Shown here piece by piece: positions 42,101-54,100 of a stretch of 64,000 bases of DNA (position 1 is the stretch's first letter; each line of letters starts with the position of its first letter). Location of the stretch: positions 124,001 to 188,000 of the forward strand of contig VXBP01005618.1 in NCBI GenBank assembly GCA_013400115.1. Reading direction: 5' to 3'. The position numbers were made by a program, and so were the translations under genes. Source of the stretch: Rhinopomastus cyanomelas. Lineage: Eukaryota; Chordata; Aves; Bucerotiformes; Rhinopomastidae. The notes beneath the pieces are model-generated. The model had not been told where the DNA came from. It made no database searches and saw only the letters and a program-made list of their open reading frames with translations.

Positions 42101-45100
42101 GGAGGGGGGGAACTGGCACAGGGCAGAGTGGAACGCAGTCGAGTCCTGATTCAAAGCTCCATCGAGGGAGAGGTGTGACCCCTTGTGGGAAATGCGCTGC
42201 CCAGGGTAGCCCACGAATGGGATCCAGCCTGGAGTCCCCCTGTTGTGAGCATCATGCTGTGGAGCTGCTTTCCCAGTGCCCGGCCTGTCAGGAGCTGTGG
42301 TGGGTTGGCAGTGCGACGTCTGTGCCAGCAGCCCAAAGCTTTGGCCCTTCTGCCAGCGTTTTGCCTTTGTGAGGCCTCTTGCTGTGAACTAGCGCAGGAG
42401 CACTGGTACCAGTAATGTCTGAGTGTGGGAGACTGCTGAAGGTGGTTGAGATGAGCTGCCTGGGCTCAGGGAAGGGAAACCCTGACTGGATGAGGTGCCT
42501 GGAGCTTCTGGTGGCTCCAGACCCTTCTGTGGTTGCACCTCTGGCTTGTTTGCAGAAGCATGAGGGCAACTTCTGTGCTGGAACCCTGAACTGGTGGTCC
42601 AGGTCTCAAGTGAAGGATTGAATGGTTTCTATTTCTCTTGTTCCAGGAAGGTGCTTTTGCCCTCGTGTTCAAAAGTGTCCATTATCCTGGTCAAGCAGTT
42701 GGGACCAGGTGAGTGTTGCATGGGAAGGGACATTCTTGTAGCACCCCACGTGATGCTTTGGGTTCTTTTGGTGCCTCTGAGTTAGAAGAGGCACCTGCCA
42801 GATAGGAGAGCTTCAGAAGGAGGTGGCTTTAGCTTTTCTTCAGTTTCCCATTGTGGTGGCACTTGGCCAAATCCTCTGTTGGACTTAATGCTGGGTCAGC
42901 TTGGTGCTTGGGCCTTGGCGCTGCACATCAGCACCCATCCAGCCGGTGGAAGCGTGTGTGTGCCCAGCAGAGGGTGTGCGGCTTGGTGCCCGTTGCTGTT
43001 GGTAGATCTGTGCAGTTAGCAGAGCCAGTGCCTGGTTCAGGGCTCTAAGGGATTGCAGTTCCCTTTGAGGGGCTTTGGCTAAACCTGAGACAGATCCCCT
43101 GTGTGTTCACACAGTGTGGTGTGTTCATTTAGGCTCTTCTGCTCTGCCTTGTGGCCTCCTGTGTTTGAGCACCACCAGCTGGCCTGGAAGAAGCTTGCTC
43201 TGGTTTGGTTCAGTCCAGTTGCTGGGCTGGAGTGCAGCAGTCCCTCCAGGCCAGCTGGCACGGGGGAGTCTTCGGGCACTGAGGAGTGTGTGACTCAATG
43301 TCTCCCACAGGCGAGGCAGCCCCCTGCTCATCGGAGTGCGCAGCGAGCACAAGCTCTCCACCGACCACATCCCCATCCTCTACCGGACGGGTGAGTGCCC
43401 CAGGGAGCCACATGCCGGTCTCGTGCCTGGACCAGCGTGCACAAACTGCGCTGTAAAACCTCCCCCTGTGAATGGATCCGTCACAAAGATTCGAGGCCAT
43501 TTTGGACCATGTGCTGTAGCACGCTGTGCCTCCAGCTAGTTGTGGGCTTTCTAGCCAGAGTTTTGGAGTCCAGGGTCATACAGAAAACCCGTCTTCGTGC
43601 AGCACAGCAGAACCAGCTGAAGTGGGTCACTGAACACTTAAACTTGAGGCGCTTGGGGTTGTGCTGTGCGCGTGGTGCGCTGGCAGTCGTGGGCTCGCGT
43701 GCTGGCGAGGAGCAGCCCGGTGCTGTGCTGCAGGCCCCTGGCTTCTCGCCGCTGCAGTCCGTTCCCAGCTCCGCTGTTCCGCACAAGTGTTGACGGTCGA
43801 GCGCTGTTCCCTGGGGTGTGACCGTTGGTGTTAGCCACCCGTCTCTCTCGCGTGCGTTTGGCCACTGCAGCCACGCAGCTGCGCCCTCAGTAACAAGAAG
43901 CGGCTCAGAAGAGTCCCGTGGATTGCCTGCGACGCCTGAACCCGTTGGGCTGCCGGGCACTGGGCTGTTCTCCAAGGGAGCAGTGGTTAGGACTGGCTAT
44001 TCTGGCATGTTGCTGCCTCGCTACCGCAAGGCATGAGCACCAGCCCCAGTAACCTTTCTCGGTGTTTACTGGTGGTTGCTGCTGGAACGTAGCAGTGACC
44101 CCTGATGCTTGTGACGTGTTGTTGCTGTGTTTTCCCTGACGATCTGAAGTTTGTTTCCTTTTCTCCACTTGCACTTCCAGCGGTACAATCTATGGATCAC
44201 TCTTTTGATGGACTATCCATCAAAGTGGAGGAAGGTGCCCACCAGAGAACAGGCTAATCCTTGCCCTTTCAGACAAATCCTCCAGTTCCCTACGAAAGGA
44301 ATCACAAATGCGACAAATTCGCATTGACTTTACCGTGTGGCTGCTGCTTCCCCCGTAGGGGAACAAGTGGGACAATCAGAATTGCTTGTGGATGGGAAGC
44401 ACCAGGAGCGACAGACAGGGCAACGCTTCCAGCAGCAGCCCGTCCTGTCTGGGGTGCTCCAATAGCGCTCGGTGCTCGTGCAGCGCGGCCGGCATGGTGC
44501 AGGTCGTGCTGCACGGTGCTTATGCTGCCGCTCGTGAGAGAGAAGGAAGCGGTGACTTAGCTTGAAGCCCCCATTGCTGGGAGCTGAACACCGTGTGTGC
44601 TCTGCTGGGAGCTGCTTTACTGGAACCCCGATGCCAGGCGAGATCTTCTGTCTTTTCGCTGCGTGTCCTAAGGCAGCATAAAGTGGTTGGAGGCAAACGC
44701 AGGGGAGCCTTCATTCCGAGGGGCTTGAGGAACCTGAGTCCTCTGGCTTCCAGGACGTGGAGGCTCTTCTGAGACATTGCCCCTCTCTGCCCGTTTCACA
44801 TCATCCTGGAGCTAGTGCTCTGTTGTGTCTCCATTCCTGGTTTAGAAGGGAAAAGGCTAGTGCTGTGTTGCTTCTCAACTCCTAAAGTGGGGAGGTAGGT
44901 GCTGATGATCCTCGCAGCCGCTCCTCGGCGAGAGCAGCTGTAAGAACAGGTTCCACTCGCAGCCGTAGGATGGGGAAGCAGTACCATGCGCTGAAGTCAG
45001 TGCAGGGAAAGGCTCTGTTCGGAGAAGCAAAATCTGCATGCTTTGATCAAGTGTGGGCGCTTCGGGGGAGAGCGGCCACTAACGCTTTTGCTCTGTCCTT

Positions 45101-48100
45101 CCTCTGGACTGTCTCCAGCACCTTTCTGACCTAACAACTCGATGGAGGGCTCTTGAGTTTTTGGCTGTGGGACCTTCTTGCTCAGTGCCAACGTTAAAGC
45201 AGTGTTTTTTCTATGGCCTTTTCATTTGCACCGCTGGCAGTCTCAATACCACAAGCTCCACTTAGTCACGGGGCTGGGGCAGTACTCTGGGGCCAAAATG
45301 CAGCACTGGCCTGTGTGCAGTGCATGCCTGGACCGGTGGCTTCATGTGGTCACGCTCCACGGTAGCTGTGCTTTGCTAGCAGAGCTGCTGTGTCCTCCCC
45401 CAGCGCTTGCGTGCTGAGCAGAGCGAGCAGCAGGTGCTGCTGCTGGAGAACCATCCTGAAGTCTGCTCCTCACCTGCATCCTGAGGAGCTGTGTGGCTGG
45501 CACAGCAAAGTGGTTGCAGCTGATAGATCGGGGATTTCCTGGTCTGCCCCTGAGTGCGTGGGCTCAGCCAGGCCAGAACTGGGTTGGGTCCCACCTACTG
45601 GTCCTCACCGGGCCAGGCAGCAGCTCTGGATGCCTCTCCGCAGTGCCGCCCAGAACTGACAGAGAGCAGTCCCGCTCTGTTTCTCAGAGCCTCGGGGAAG
45701 CTGCTGGAACAGGAGAGCCTTGCGATGAGAAGCTAAAATGCTAAGATGCTGCTAAAAGGGGCTGCTTGTAAAGGCGCTTGAACTCTCTTTTCCCGCTGGA
45801 GCCGCTCCTCAGCGGCCATTTGGGCTTTTACTGGAGCGCTCCGCACTGCCAACTGCACTGACACTGCAGGTGCAGACCTGGTGGGGAAGCCCTTAAAAAC
45901 GCCACGAGCCAGCCGAGACAGGACAGGTACCACGAGCGCTCGAACGCTGCCCCGTGCCTCTGCCACTGGGGAAAACACTGCTTCATGTTGGTACTGGGCC
46001 TGGGGAGCTAGAGACCGATGCTGCAGCTGCCTTCGGGGCTGCTGCTGGGTGCAGGACCTAATTCTCGAGTCTTCTAGGTAAAGACAAGAAGGGGAGCTGC
46101 AACCTGTCTCGTGTTGACAGCACCACCTGCCTTTTCCCTGTTGAGGAGAAAGCTGTGGAGTACTACTTTGCTTCGGATGCCAGGTAGTTGCTCTTCAGCG
46201 TCTTTCGTGCTTACAACAGTTGGCTGCTTGAAGCTGGGACGACGACGGGGAGGCTACGGGTTCCTCGTGGATGAAGTCAGTGATGTGTGTGTGTGGCTCT
46301 CACCTTACGTATTAACTGGTCCCGTGTGTGGCCCTAAAAGAGGGGTGACAAGATAAAGGGATGAGGTGTGAGTTTGTATTAGAAGAAGGAGCACTGGTTG
46401 AGAGGGGCAGTGTCCTGTGGCTTCAGGCACATCTTCTCCTGAGATTTCCAAGGTGAGCAATAGGAAACCCGAGTGAGTACTGACCTCGGTTAACAGGGCA
46501 GATGCTTCTTGTCCGGAGATCCGGGGATCTCTGCACACGTGCAATTCCTTTATTCATAGAATCTTTAGGGATGGGAAGGGACCTTGAAAGACCATCCAGT
46601 CCCAGCCACAGCAGAATCCCCTAGATCCAGTCACACAGGAACATGGCCAGAAGGGTTGGAAATGTCTCCAGAGAAGGAGACTCCACAACCCCCCTGGGCA
46701 GCCCCTGCCAGGGCTCTGGCAGCCTCCCCAGGAAGAAGGTCCTTCTCACACTGGCGGGGAACCTCCTCTGCTCCCAACTCACACCCGCTGCCCCTTGTCC
46801 TGTCACTGGGTGCCCCTGAGCAGAGCCTGGCTCCATCCTCCTGACACCCACCCTTCACATGTTGATCAACGTCCATGGGGTCACCCCCCAGGCTCCTTTT
46901 TCCCAGCTCCACAGGCCCAGCTCCCTCAGCCTCTCCTCAGCAGGGAGATGGTCCCTTCCCTCCATCATCTCTCTGGCTCTGTGCTGGGCTCTCCAGCAGT
47001 TCCGTGTCCTTCTGGAGCTGAGGGGCCCAGGACTGGACACGATTCCCCATGTGGTCCCACCAGGGCAGAGTAGAGGGGGAGGAGAACCTCTCCTGATCTG
47101 CTAACCAGCCCCCTTCCTGTGTCTGAGGAATTCTGGTGGCTCCTGGAGCAGTGAGATTAGCATGGGGTGGGTGGAGAATGTCCTGCTACACTGGCCCTGT
47201 GGAAATGCCCTTTGCAGCACTGGGCTGTTGGAGAAGAAATTCCACTGAAATGAGTGACTTGCTGGAAACAGAAGCTGGATGTGGGACTGCAGATGGGGTT
47301 GTGGCCCCGGTCGGTGTGCGCAGAGCAGAGTCTCACGGGGCGGACGGTGTATGCTTTCGCAGCGCCGTCATCGAGCACACCAACAGAGTGATCTTCCTCG
47401 AAGACGACGATGTTGCAGCTGTGGTCGATGGCCGCCTCTCCATCCACCGGATCAAGCGCACAGCCGGTGATCACCCCGGGCGTGCCGTCCAAACCCTGCA
47501 GATGGAGCTTCAGCAGATCATGAAGGGTAAAGTCCCTTGACTGCGACTCGGTAGAGGCACCCTTCTGCCCTGGACCTGCGGGAGACCTCTGGAGGGCACC
47601 TGGGCCAATCCCAGTGTTAGGGGCCAGGTATTAATGGGCCTTGCTTGGTTGAGCTTGGAGGCTCTCCAAGGACAGAGCACCTGTTCCACTGCTTTCTCGC
47701 CGTTGTGGGGAAGAAGTCTGCCCTAACCCTAGTGGGACTTTCCCTCTGGCCACTGACCCTGTAGTTAAGAGAGTGGCAGGGCTGAGGATTGTGCCTCCTG
47801 CCTGAGACATCCATTTGTCCCAAGACAGATCCCCGGCAGGGTTGTCACTCTGCATTGTGTTCTAGTAGCTTGGCTCTGCCCCTTACACTGCGGTGGTGTT
47901 TTGGCAGGGGAGGAGATGGTTTGGTAACCTCTGACTGGTAGCTGCCCTGGCAGGGGCTGCCCCAGGCTCTCTCTTCCACACACGGAAAGTACATGAAGTA
48001 CCAGGAGGTAGTGGGAGTGTTCTCACTGCTTTTGTCTGTCTTTCTTCTGTAGGGAACTTCAGCTCGTTTATGCAGAAGGAGATTTTTGAACAGCCAGAAT

Positions 48101-51100
48101 CTGTCGTCAATACGATGAGAGGGAGGGTCAACTTTGATGACTACACTGGTAAGTGAGATTAAACCTCCTTTGCTTTTGGCGGCTTGGTGCCTCGTAGCTG
48201 GTTACAGCAGTTGGAGAAGAGGAAGGAGCCGATGGCACCGGAGAGTAAAGCACGCTCCTGTAACATGGGGGGCTGTATCGTGGGGAGCACTGACGGAGGA
48301 ACCTGTGCTGGGGTGTGATGGCTGTGCAAGGGTCCCGCAGAGTGGGTGGTGGAGGCTGACAGGCACCGAGGACGCCTAGGAGTTGCTGCTGCTGACTGTT
48401 CTCTCTGGATCTTGCTTGCAGTCAGCCTCGGTGGGCTGAAGGATCACATTAAGGAGATTCAGCGGTGCCGCCGTCTAATCCTGATCGCCTGTGGGACAAG
48501 CTACCACGCCGGCGTTGCGGTGAGTGGCTGGGCTGGCTCCACGAGCTGTAGCTGAACTGAGCCGTGGTGCAGGAGCGCATGTGGTGAGCGGGGCGGGGGC
48601 TTTTGGAAGCCACACACACCAGCCTTTCAGCTCACCAGCAACAGGCAATGAAACACGGAGAGCTCGGGCGCCTGGGGAGGCTCACGACCCGCGTGGCCAT
48701 TTGTTTCCTTGGGGCCTGACCTCGTCGATTAACCTGGTGGCTGTATGTGCAGCCTTTTGAGCTGTGGCTTGGCAGCCTGTGACATTGCCATTAAGAGTCC
48801 TTAGAGCTTCACAGAGGACTCCTGTGGCTTCTGGCAGCAGGACTGCCCAGTACGGCTCTGGTCAATCGTGTGTAAGGACCAGAGAAGGAGATCTTGCCTT
48901 GCCCTGCAAGATAGCGTCAGCAGTAACCCACCGACCGACCAAAATGCCTTCCTGGGGTGATCTGGACGCCAGTGGTGCCTTTGGGGTTCTGCTGAACTCG
49001 CAGTCTGATAGAAGGATGTGTGAGGGCAGCCCAGACACAAGGGCCAACGGTATCCTGGGCTGGAGAGAATGAAGTGTCACCAGCAGGTCAAGGGAGGGTC
49101 TTCTCCCCCTCTGCTCTGATATTGAGACCTCACCTGCAGTCCTGTGTCCGGTTTGGAGCCCCCAGTACCAGAAGGACCTGAAGCTGTTGGAGCAGGTCCA
49201 GAGGAGGCCACGAGGACAATCAGAGGGCTGGAGCCCCTCTGCTCTGGTGACAGGCTGATGGAGTTGAGATTGTTCAGCTTAGAGAAGAGAAGGCTCTGGG
49301 GGGACCTTAGAGCAGCTTCCAGTCCCTGCAGGGGCTCCAAGGAAGCTGGAGAGGGACTTTTTCCCAGGGACTCTGGTGCTGGGAGAAGGGGGCTGGGCTC
49401 CAGCTCCAAGAGGGGAGATTGAGCTGAGATCTGAGGCAGAAACCCTTCCCTGGGAGGGGGCTGAGGCCCTGGAACAGGCTGCCCAGGGAGGCTGTGGCTG
49501 CTCCGTCGCTGGCAGTGCCCAAGGGCAGGTGGGATGAGGCTGTGGGCAGCCTGGTCTGGGGGAGGTGTCACTGCCCCTGGCAGGGGGTTGGTGCTGGGGA
49601 ACCTCCGAGCTCCCTCCCATCCTAAGCCAGCCTAGGATTGTCGGGGCGCCCTGCTGCGCGTGGTGCGTGCGCAGTGTGACGCAGTTGGTGAGGCTGATTT
49701 AATAGCAGCCTGTGTGGGAGGGAGGAGTTGTCCTCACAGGTGCTTGTGGTGCTGGGAGCAGGGTCACTTTTCACCGAGGTGCTTCTGTGGCTCACGTGTT
49801 GGTGCAGTGACTGCTTAAAACAGAACCTGCTGCCAGTTGTCACATGGCACTCTGGTAGTGGTATTTTCCAGTGTGGGACCAGCAAAAGGCTCTTGTCCGT
49901 TTGAACCGCAATGGGCCCTGTGACTCTGACATCTCTTTTTCCAGACCCGTCAGGTTCTGGAAGAACTGACAGAATTACCTGTTATGGTTGAACTAGCCAG
50001 TGACTTCTTGGACAGAAACACCCCTGTCTTCAGAGATGATGTTTGCTTTTTCCTCAGCCAGTCAGGTATGGTCGCTCCCTTCTTCCTGTGAGTAGTAGCT
50101 GGGGAGGGAAAAGCACAAGTTCTCTCTGCAGCCCATTGGGCTGCTCGTGTTGTGTGTGGGAGGAAAGATTGGTTCGCTCACGTGCTGCAAGACCAGCAGG
50201 AGTGTGTCGAGTCCAGTCTGGCCTGTCTCCCTGCCATGGAGAGGCTAAGGGAGCTGGGCCTGTGGAGCTGGGAGAAAGGAACATGAAGATGACCCCATGA
50301 TGCTGATCAATATGTGAAGGGTGGGTGTCAGGAGGATGGAGCCAGGCTCTGCTCAGGGGCACCCAGTGACAGGACAAGGGCTGATGGGTGTGAGCTGGAG
50401 CAGAGGAGGTTCCACATCAGTGTGAGAAGGACCTTCCTCCTGGTGAGGGTGCCAGAGCCCTGGCAGGGGCTGCCCAGGGGGTTGTGGAGTCCTCTTCTCT
50501 GGAGACGTTTCAAGCCCGCCTGGACTGTTCCTGTGTGACTGGATCCAGGGGATCCTGCTGTGGCAGGGGTTTGGGCTGGGTGATCTTCCAAGGTCCCTTC
50601 CAACGCCTAATGCTCTGTGAGTCTGTGAAATGCTCCATCAGGGAGTGGGCTGGGAGAACGCTGCTCGACACCAGGTAAAGGCAGCTTGGTGGTGGCTGTG
50701 GAGTAGTTTTGGTTCTCCGGTTAAGCGCTGGCCACTGAGCTCTGTGACGGATCAACCGTGTAAACTCACACGTGGGTGTCGGAAAGTGCAGCCGCTGGGA
50801 AAGAGCTGGGCTTCCGGCAGTGGCTGATGCTGACCGCAGCCTTGTCCTTTCAGGGGAGACAGCAGACACGTTGATGGGGCTCCGGTACTGCAAAGAGAGA
50901 GGAGCCTTAACCGTAGGAATAACCAACACGGTCGGCAGCTCTATATCTCGTGAGACAGACTGCGGAGTCCACATTAATGCGGGACCAGAGATCGGGGTCG
51001 CCAGCACCAAGGTGAGTCGCAGGCTACTGCTGCTGGTATTGTTGTTGTCGTTTGGGAGACTCCCGGCGGTGTTGGCTGCAGCCCGGGTCATCTGCTGGGT

Positions 51101-54100
51101 GCTTTCTATTCCCTTTCCACTGGCAGCTGCTGATGACTCTGGTTTCTGGCTGTGCCCGGTGTCTCCTAACAGGCTCTAGCTTCCCTTAAATGGGCAAAGG
51201 GGTCTCAGAGGGAAGAACTCCCCACGGGGTGTGAACCGCCTCCTCTTTGCCATCACTTGTCTGCAGGTCCAGACTCAGTTTACGCAGAGATCTAGAGATG
51301 AGAAAGGAAATGAAAAGGCTCGGACTGCGCAGAGCTGCCCCTGTGGCTGTAGAAGGGGTGACGCTGGGTCTCTGCTGCCAGCAGAGGTGTCTTGTCCTGA
51401 AGGCCGGGGTTGTGTCCAGCAACGAGCTGCTCCGTGGCTGATGCCTCTGGCTGCCCGGGGCACAGCATGAAGTGCTCTGTGGCCTCTCACTGTGGCGAAG
51501 TGCTGCGGCGTGGTGAAGGCTGCTTTGGCTTGGCTGTGTTTAGAGGCGATCTCAGGCCGTTGGTAAATTCAGCCCAAAACTGCACTGAACCCAGCGATTC
51601 CCTGGGGAATTGGACCATGGAAACTTGCGTGTCTCTTCCCAGAAGCTCTCGCTCGAGTTGTTTGTCCCTGGCTCTGGCTGTGTTCATGTGGCCGGCAGCA
51701 CAGTTTGGAGAGGGTTGGGGACGACGCTGTCTCTGCGGCGCTGCCGCAGCTGCCCAAGTTGCGTGCTTGTGTGAAGAATGCCCAGAGAGGAGCATGCCCT
51801 TGAGCTGGCCAGGACTCACTTGGCTGTGGCTGAGCCAGGAGCTGCCAGTGGGACTCCTGGGCGCTGTTTACTGCGGTCACCTGCAGTGGCACCGGCGCCA
51901 CAGCAGTCACGTTCCACGTCAGCTCTGCTCATGGGTGTCGCCGAAGCTTTCCTGGGTTCCTTCAGAGCTGTTTAACTCCTCCACTGTGGCAGCGAGAAAG
52001 CTGTTCTGGCTACTGTCCAGGGAGGGATGGAAGTGCCACAGACCCTGATCGTAGTGCGAAGCCCTTCAGTCCTGGGCTGGCACCACCGGCCCTTTAACAA
52101 CATTTGTCTACAAGGACTTCGGGATGGCTGTGGCCGTCGTGGTTTGGTTCGGTGCCTTGGGCGGGCTCGTGCCTGGCAATGCCGTGCCTCGAGCACTGCT
52201 TGCCCTTGCCTGTGCGGATGGGTTGTCCCCAGACACAGGGATGCTGGTCACTGTGGTCTTCTAGGCAAAGATGGAGCCTCACCAGAGTGAAGAGTTCAGA
52301 GCTCCTCTCAGAGAAGGGGCCGGGTGGGGAAGAGCTGCTGCTTGCTCCTGCTTTAGGAGTGAAGCCTAGAGCTGGTGCAAGGGGTTTGTGTAGTGTGTGA
52401 CAGCTGTTGGGTCACTGCGCTGATGCCGTGTTGTCTTCCTCTGTCCCCACCTCCGCTAGGCCTACACTAGCCAGTTCGTCTCCTTGGTGATGTTTGCGCT
52501 GATGATGTGCGACGACAGGATTTCCATGCAGGAGAGACGCAAGGAGATCATGCGGGGGCTGAAGGGGCTGCCAGGTAGGGGGCTGCCGTGTTTGTTCAGT
52601 CTTGGCAGGCGAAAACAGCACAGGTGGCCTTCAGCAGCGCCTGAACTGGGCTGCGAGAGGCCCAGAGGATCAGACTGTGCAGCACGGCTGTTGGCAGGGA
52701 TGGCCCCGTCCACGTCCTCTCTGATCTCTGCAGACCGCTGGTCTCTTCAGACGGGTCCCTCCAGGGTCATGCGTTGCCAGTGTCGGTGTGTGTGAAGTGC
52801 AGCCTGGACGGTCCGAGAGCTGGGGTTCTTCTCTTTGCTTCTAGACTTGATTAAAGAAGTGCTGAGTATGGACGATGAGATCCAGAAGCTGGCTACAGAG
52901 CTCTACCACCAGAAGTCTGTTCTCATCATGGGACGTGGCTACCATTATGCGACCTGTCTGGAGGGAGCTTTGGTAAGAGATGCCTGTGTTTCAGGCTACT
53001 TCAAACACGCTGAGCCAGTGACTAAAGGGTTCTGCCCAGGAGAAAACCTGCGGCTGCTGGTTTGTTCCAGTCACAGACTCGCAGAGCATTAGGGGTTGGA
53101 AGGGGACCTCAAAAGATCATCCAGTCCCATTCCCCAGCCACAACAGGATCCCTCGGATCCAGTCGCACAGGATCCATGGCCAGGAGGGTTTGAAACGTCT
53201 CCAGAGAAGGAGACTTCACAGCCCCCCTGGGCAGCCCCTGCCAGGGCTCTGGCACCCTCACTGGGAACAAGGTCCTTCTCACACTGATGTGGATCCTCCT
53301 CTGTTCCCACTCTAAGGGCTGCTCACAGCTCTGGCATGGTGGCCAACACAGGGCCAAATGGCTAAAACTTGCCATAATGCTCCTGAGACACAAGAGACAC
53401 CCAGGTTGCGTTGAAAAGGTTCATTGACCCAGCTGGCACTGTGTGTGTGTCACTGGGACAGACTGGGCACCCTGCTAAAGTCCGTCCTGTGGCTTGTCCA
53501 GGCTCAGTGTCCAGGCAGGCTCAGTCTCCAGAGCTGAGCATGGGCTTCCGAAAGCCCCTTGAGGGTCACCCTGCTGTCTGTTGGCTGCCCATTCAGACTC
53601 TGAAGGTGCTGGCTGACGGCAAAGCGTGAGGCCTGCGGCAGGTTGGTGTTGGGTGCCCACAGGCAGCCCGGCCCAGTCCAGCCCCCAGGCACTGCTTCCA
53701 CCCCGGGTCTCAGGCTGCCTGTCTGCGGGTCTGGCATGGTTATGGGGAAGTGCGGGCAGCTGGAGACGGCTTGGAGATGCCCAAAGTGCCAGCACCCTGC
53801 TCACAGCCGGTTGTTTTCTCCCCGTCCAGAAAATCAAGGAAATCACCTACATGCACTCCGAAGGGATCCTGGCGGGTGAGCTAAAGCATGGCCCGCTCGC
53901 GCTGGTGGACAAGCTCATGCCCGTGATCATGATCATCATGAGAGACCACACGTACGCCAAGTGCCAGAACGCTCTGCAGCAGGTCATCGCGCGGCAAGTG
54001 AGTGCCCCCAGGGGGCTGTGGAGCATCGGGAGCGCTGTTTTCAAAGCAGGGGCAGTTCACAGGGCACCCAGATGAGGTGCTCGGGGTCGCTGCCTGAGCT

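Noticed and set aside
44181..44252. 72-nt version of the GFPT1 cassette using a GC donor at 44253
   Set aside because: It is in frame, but GC donors normally need a near-perfect AG|GCAAGT context and this reads CAG|GCTAAT. The 54-nt form is preferred.
45075..45160. Possible old CR1 fragment in GFPT1 intron 8
   Set aside because: Only a few words (CTCTGGACTGTCTCCAGCA) resemble CR1, too little to support a feature.
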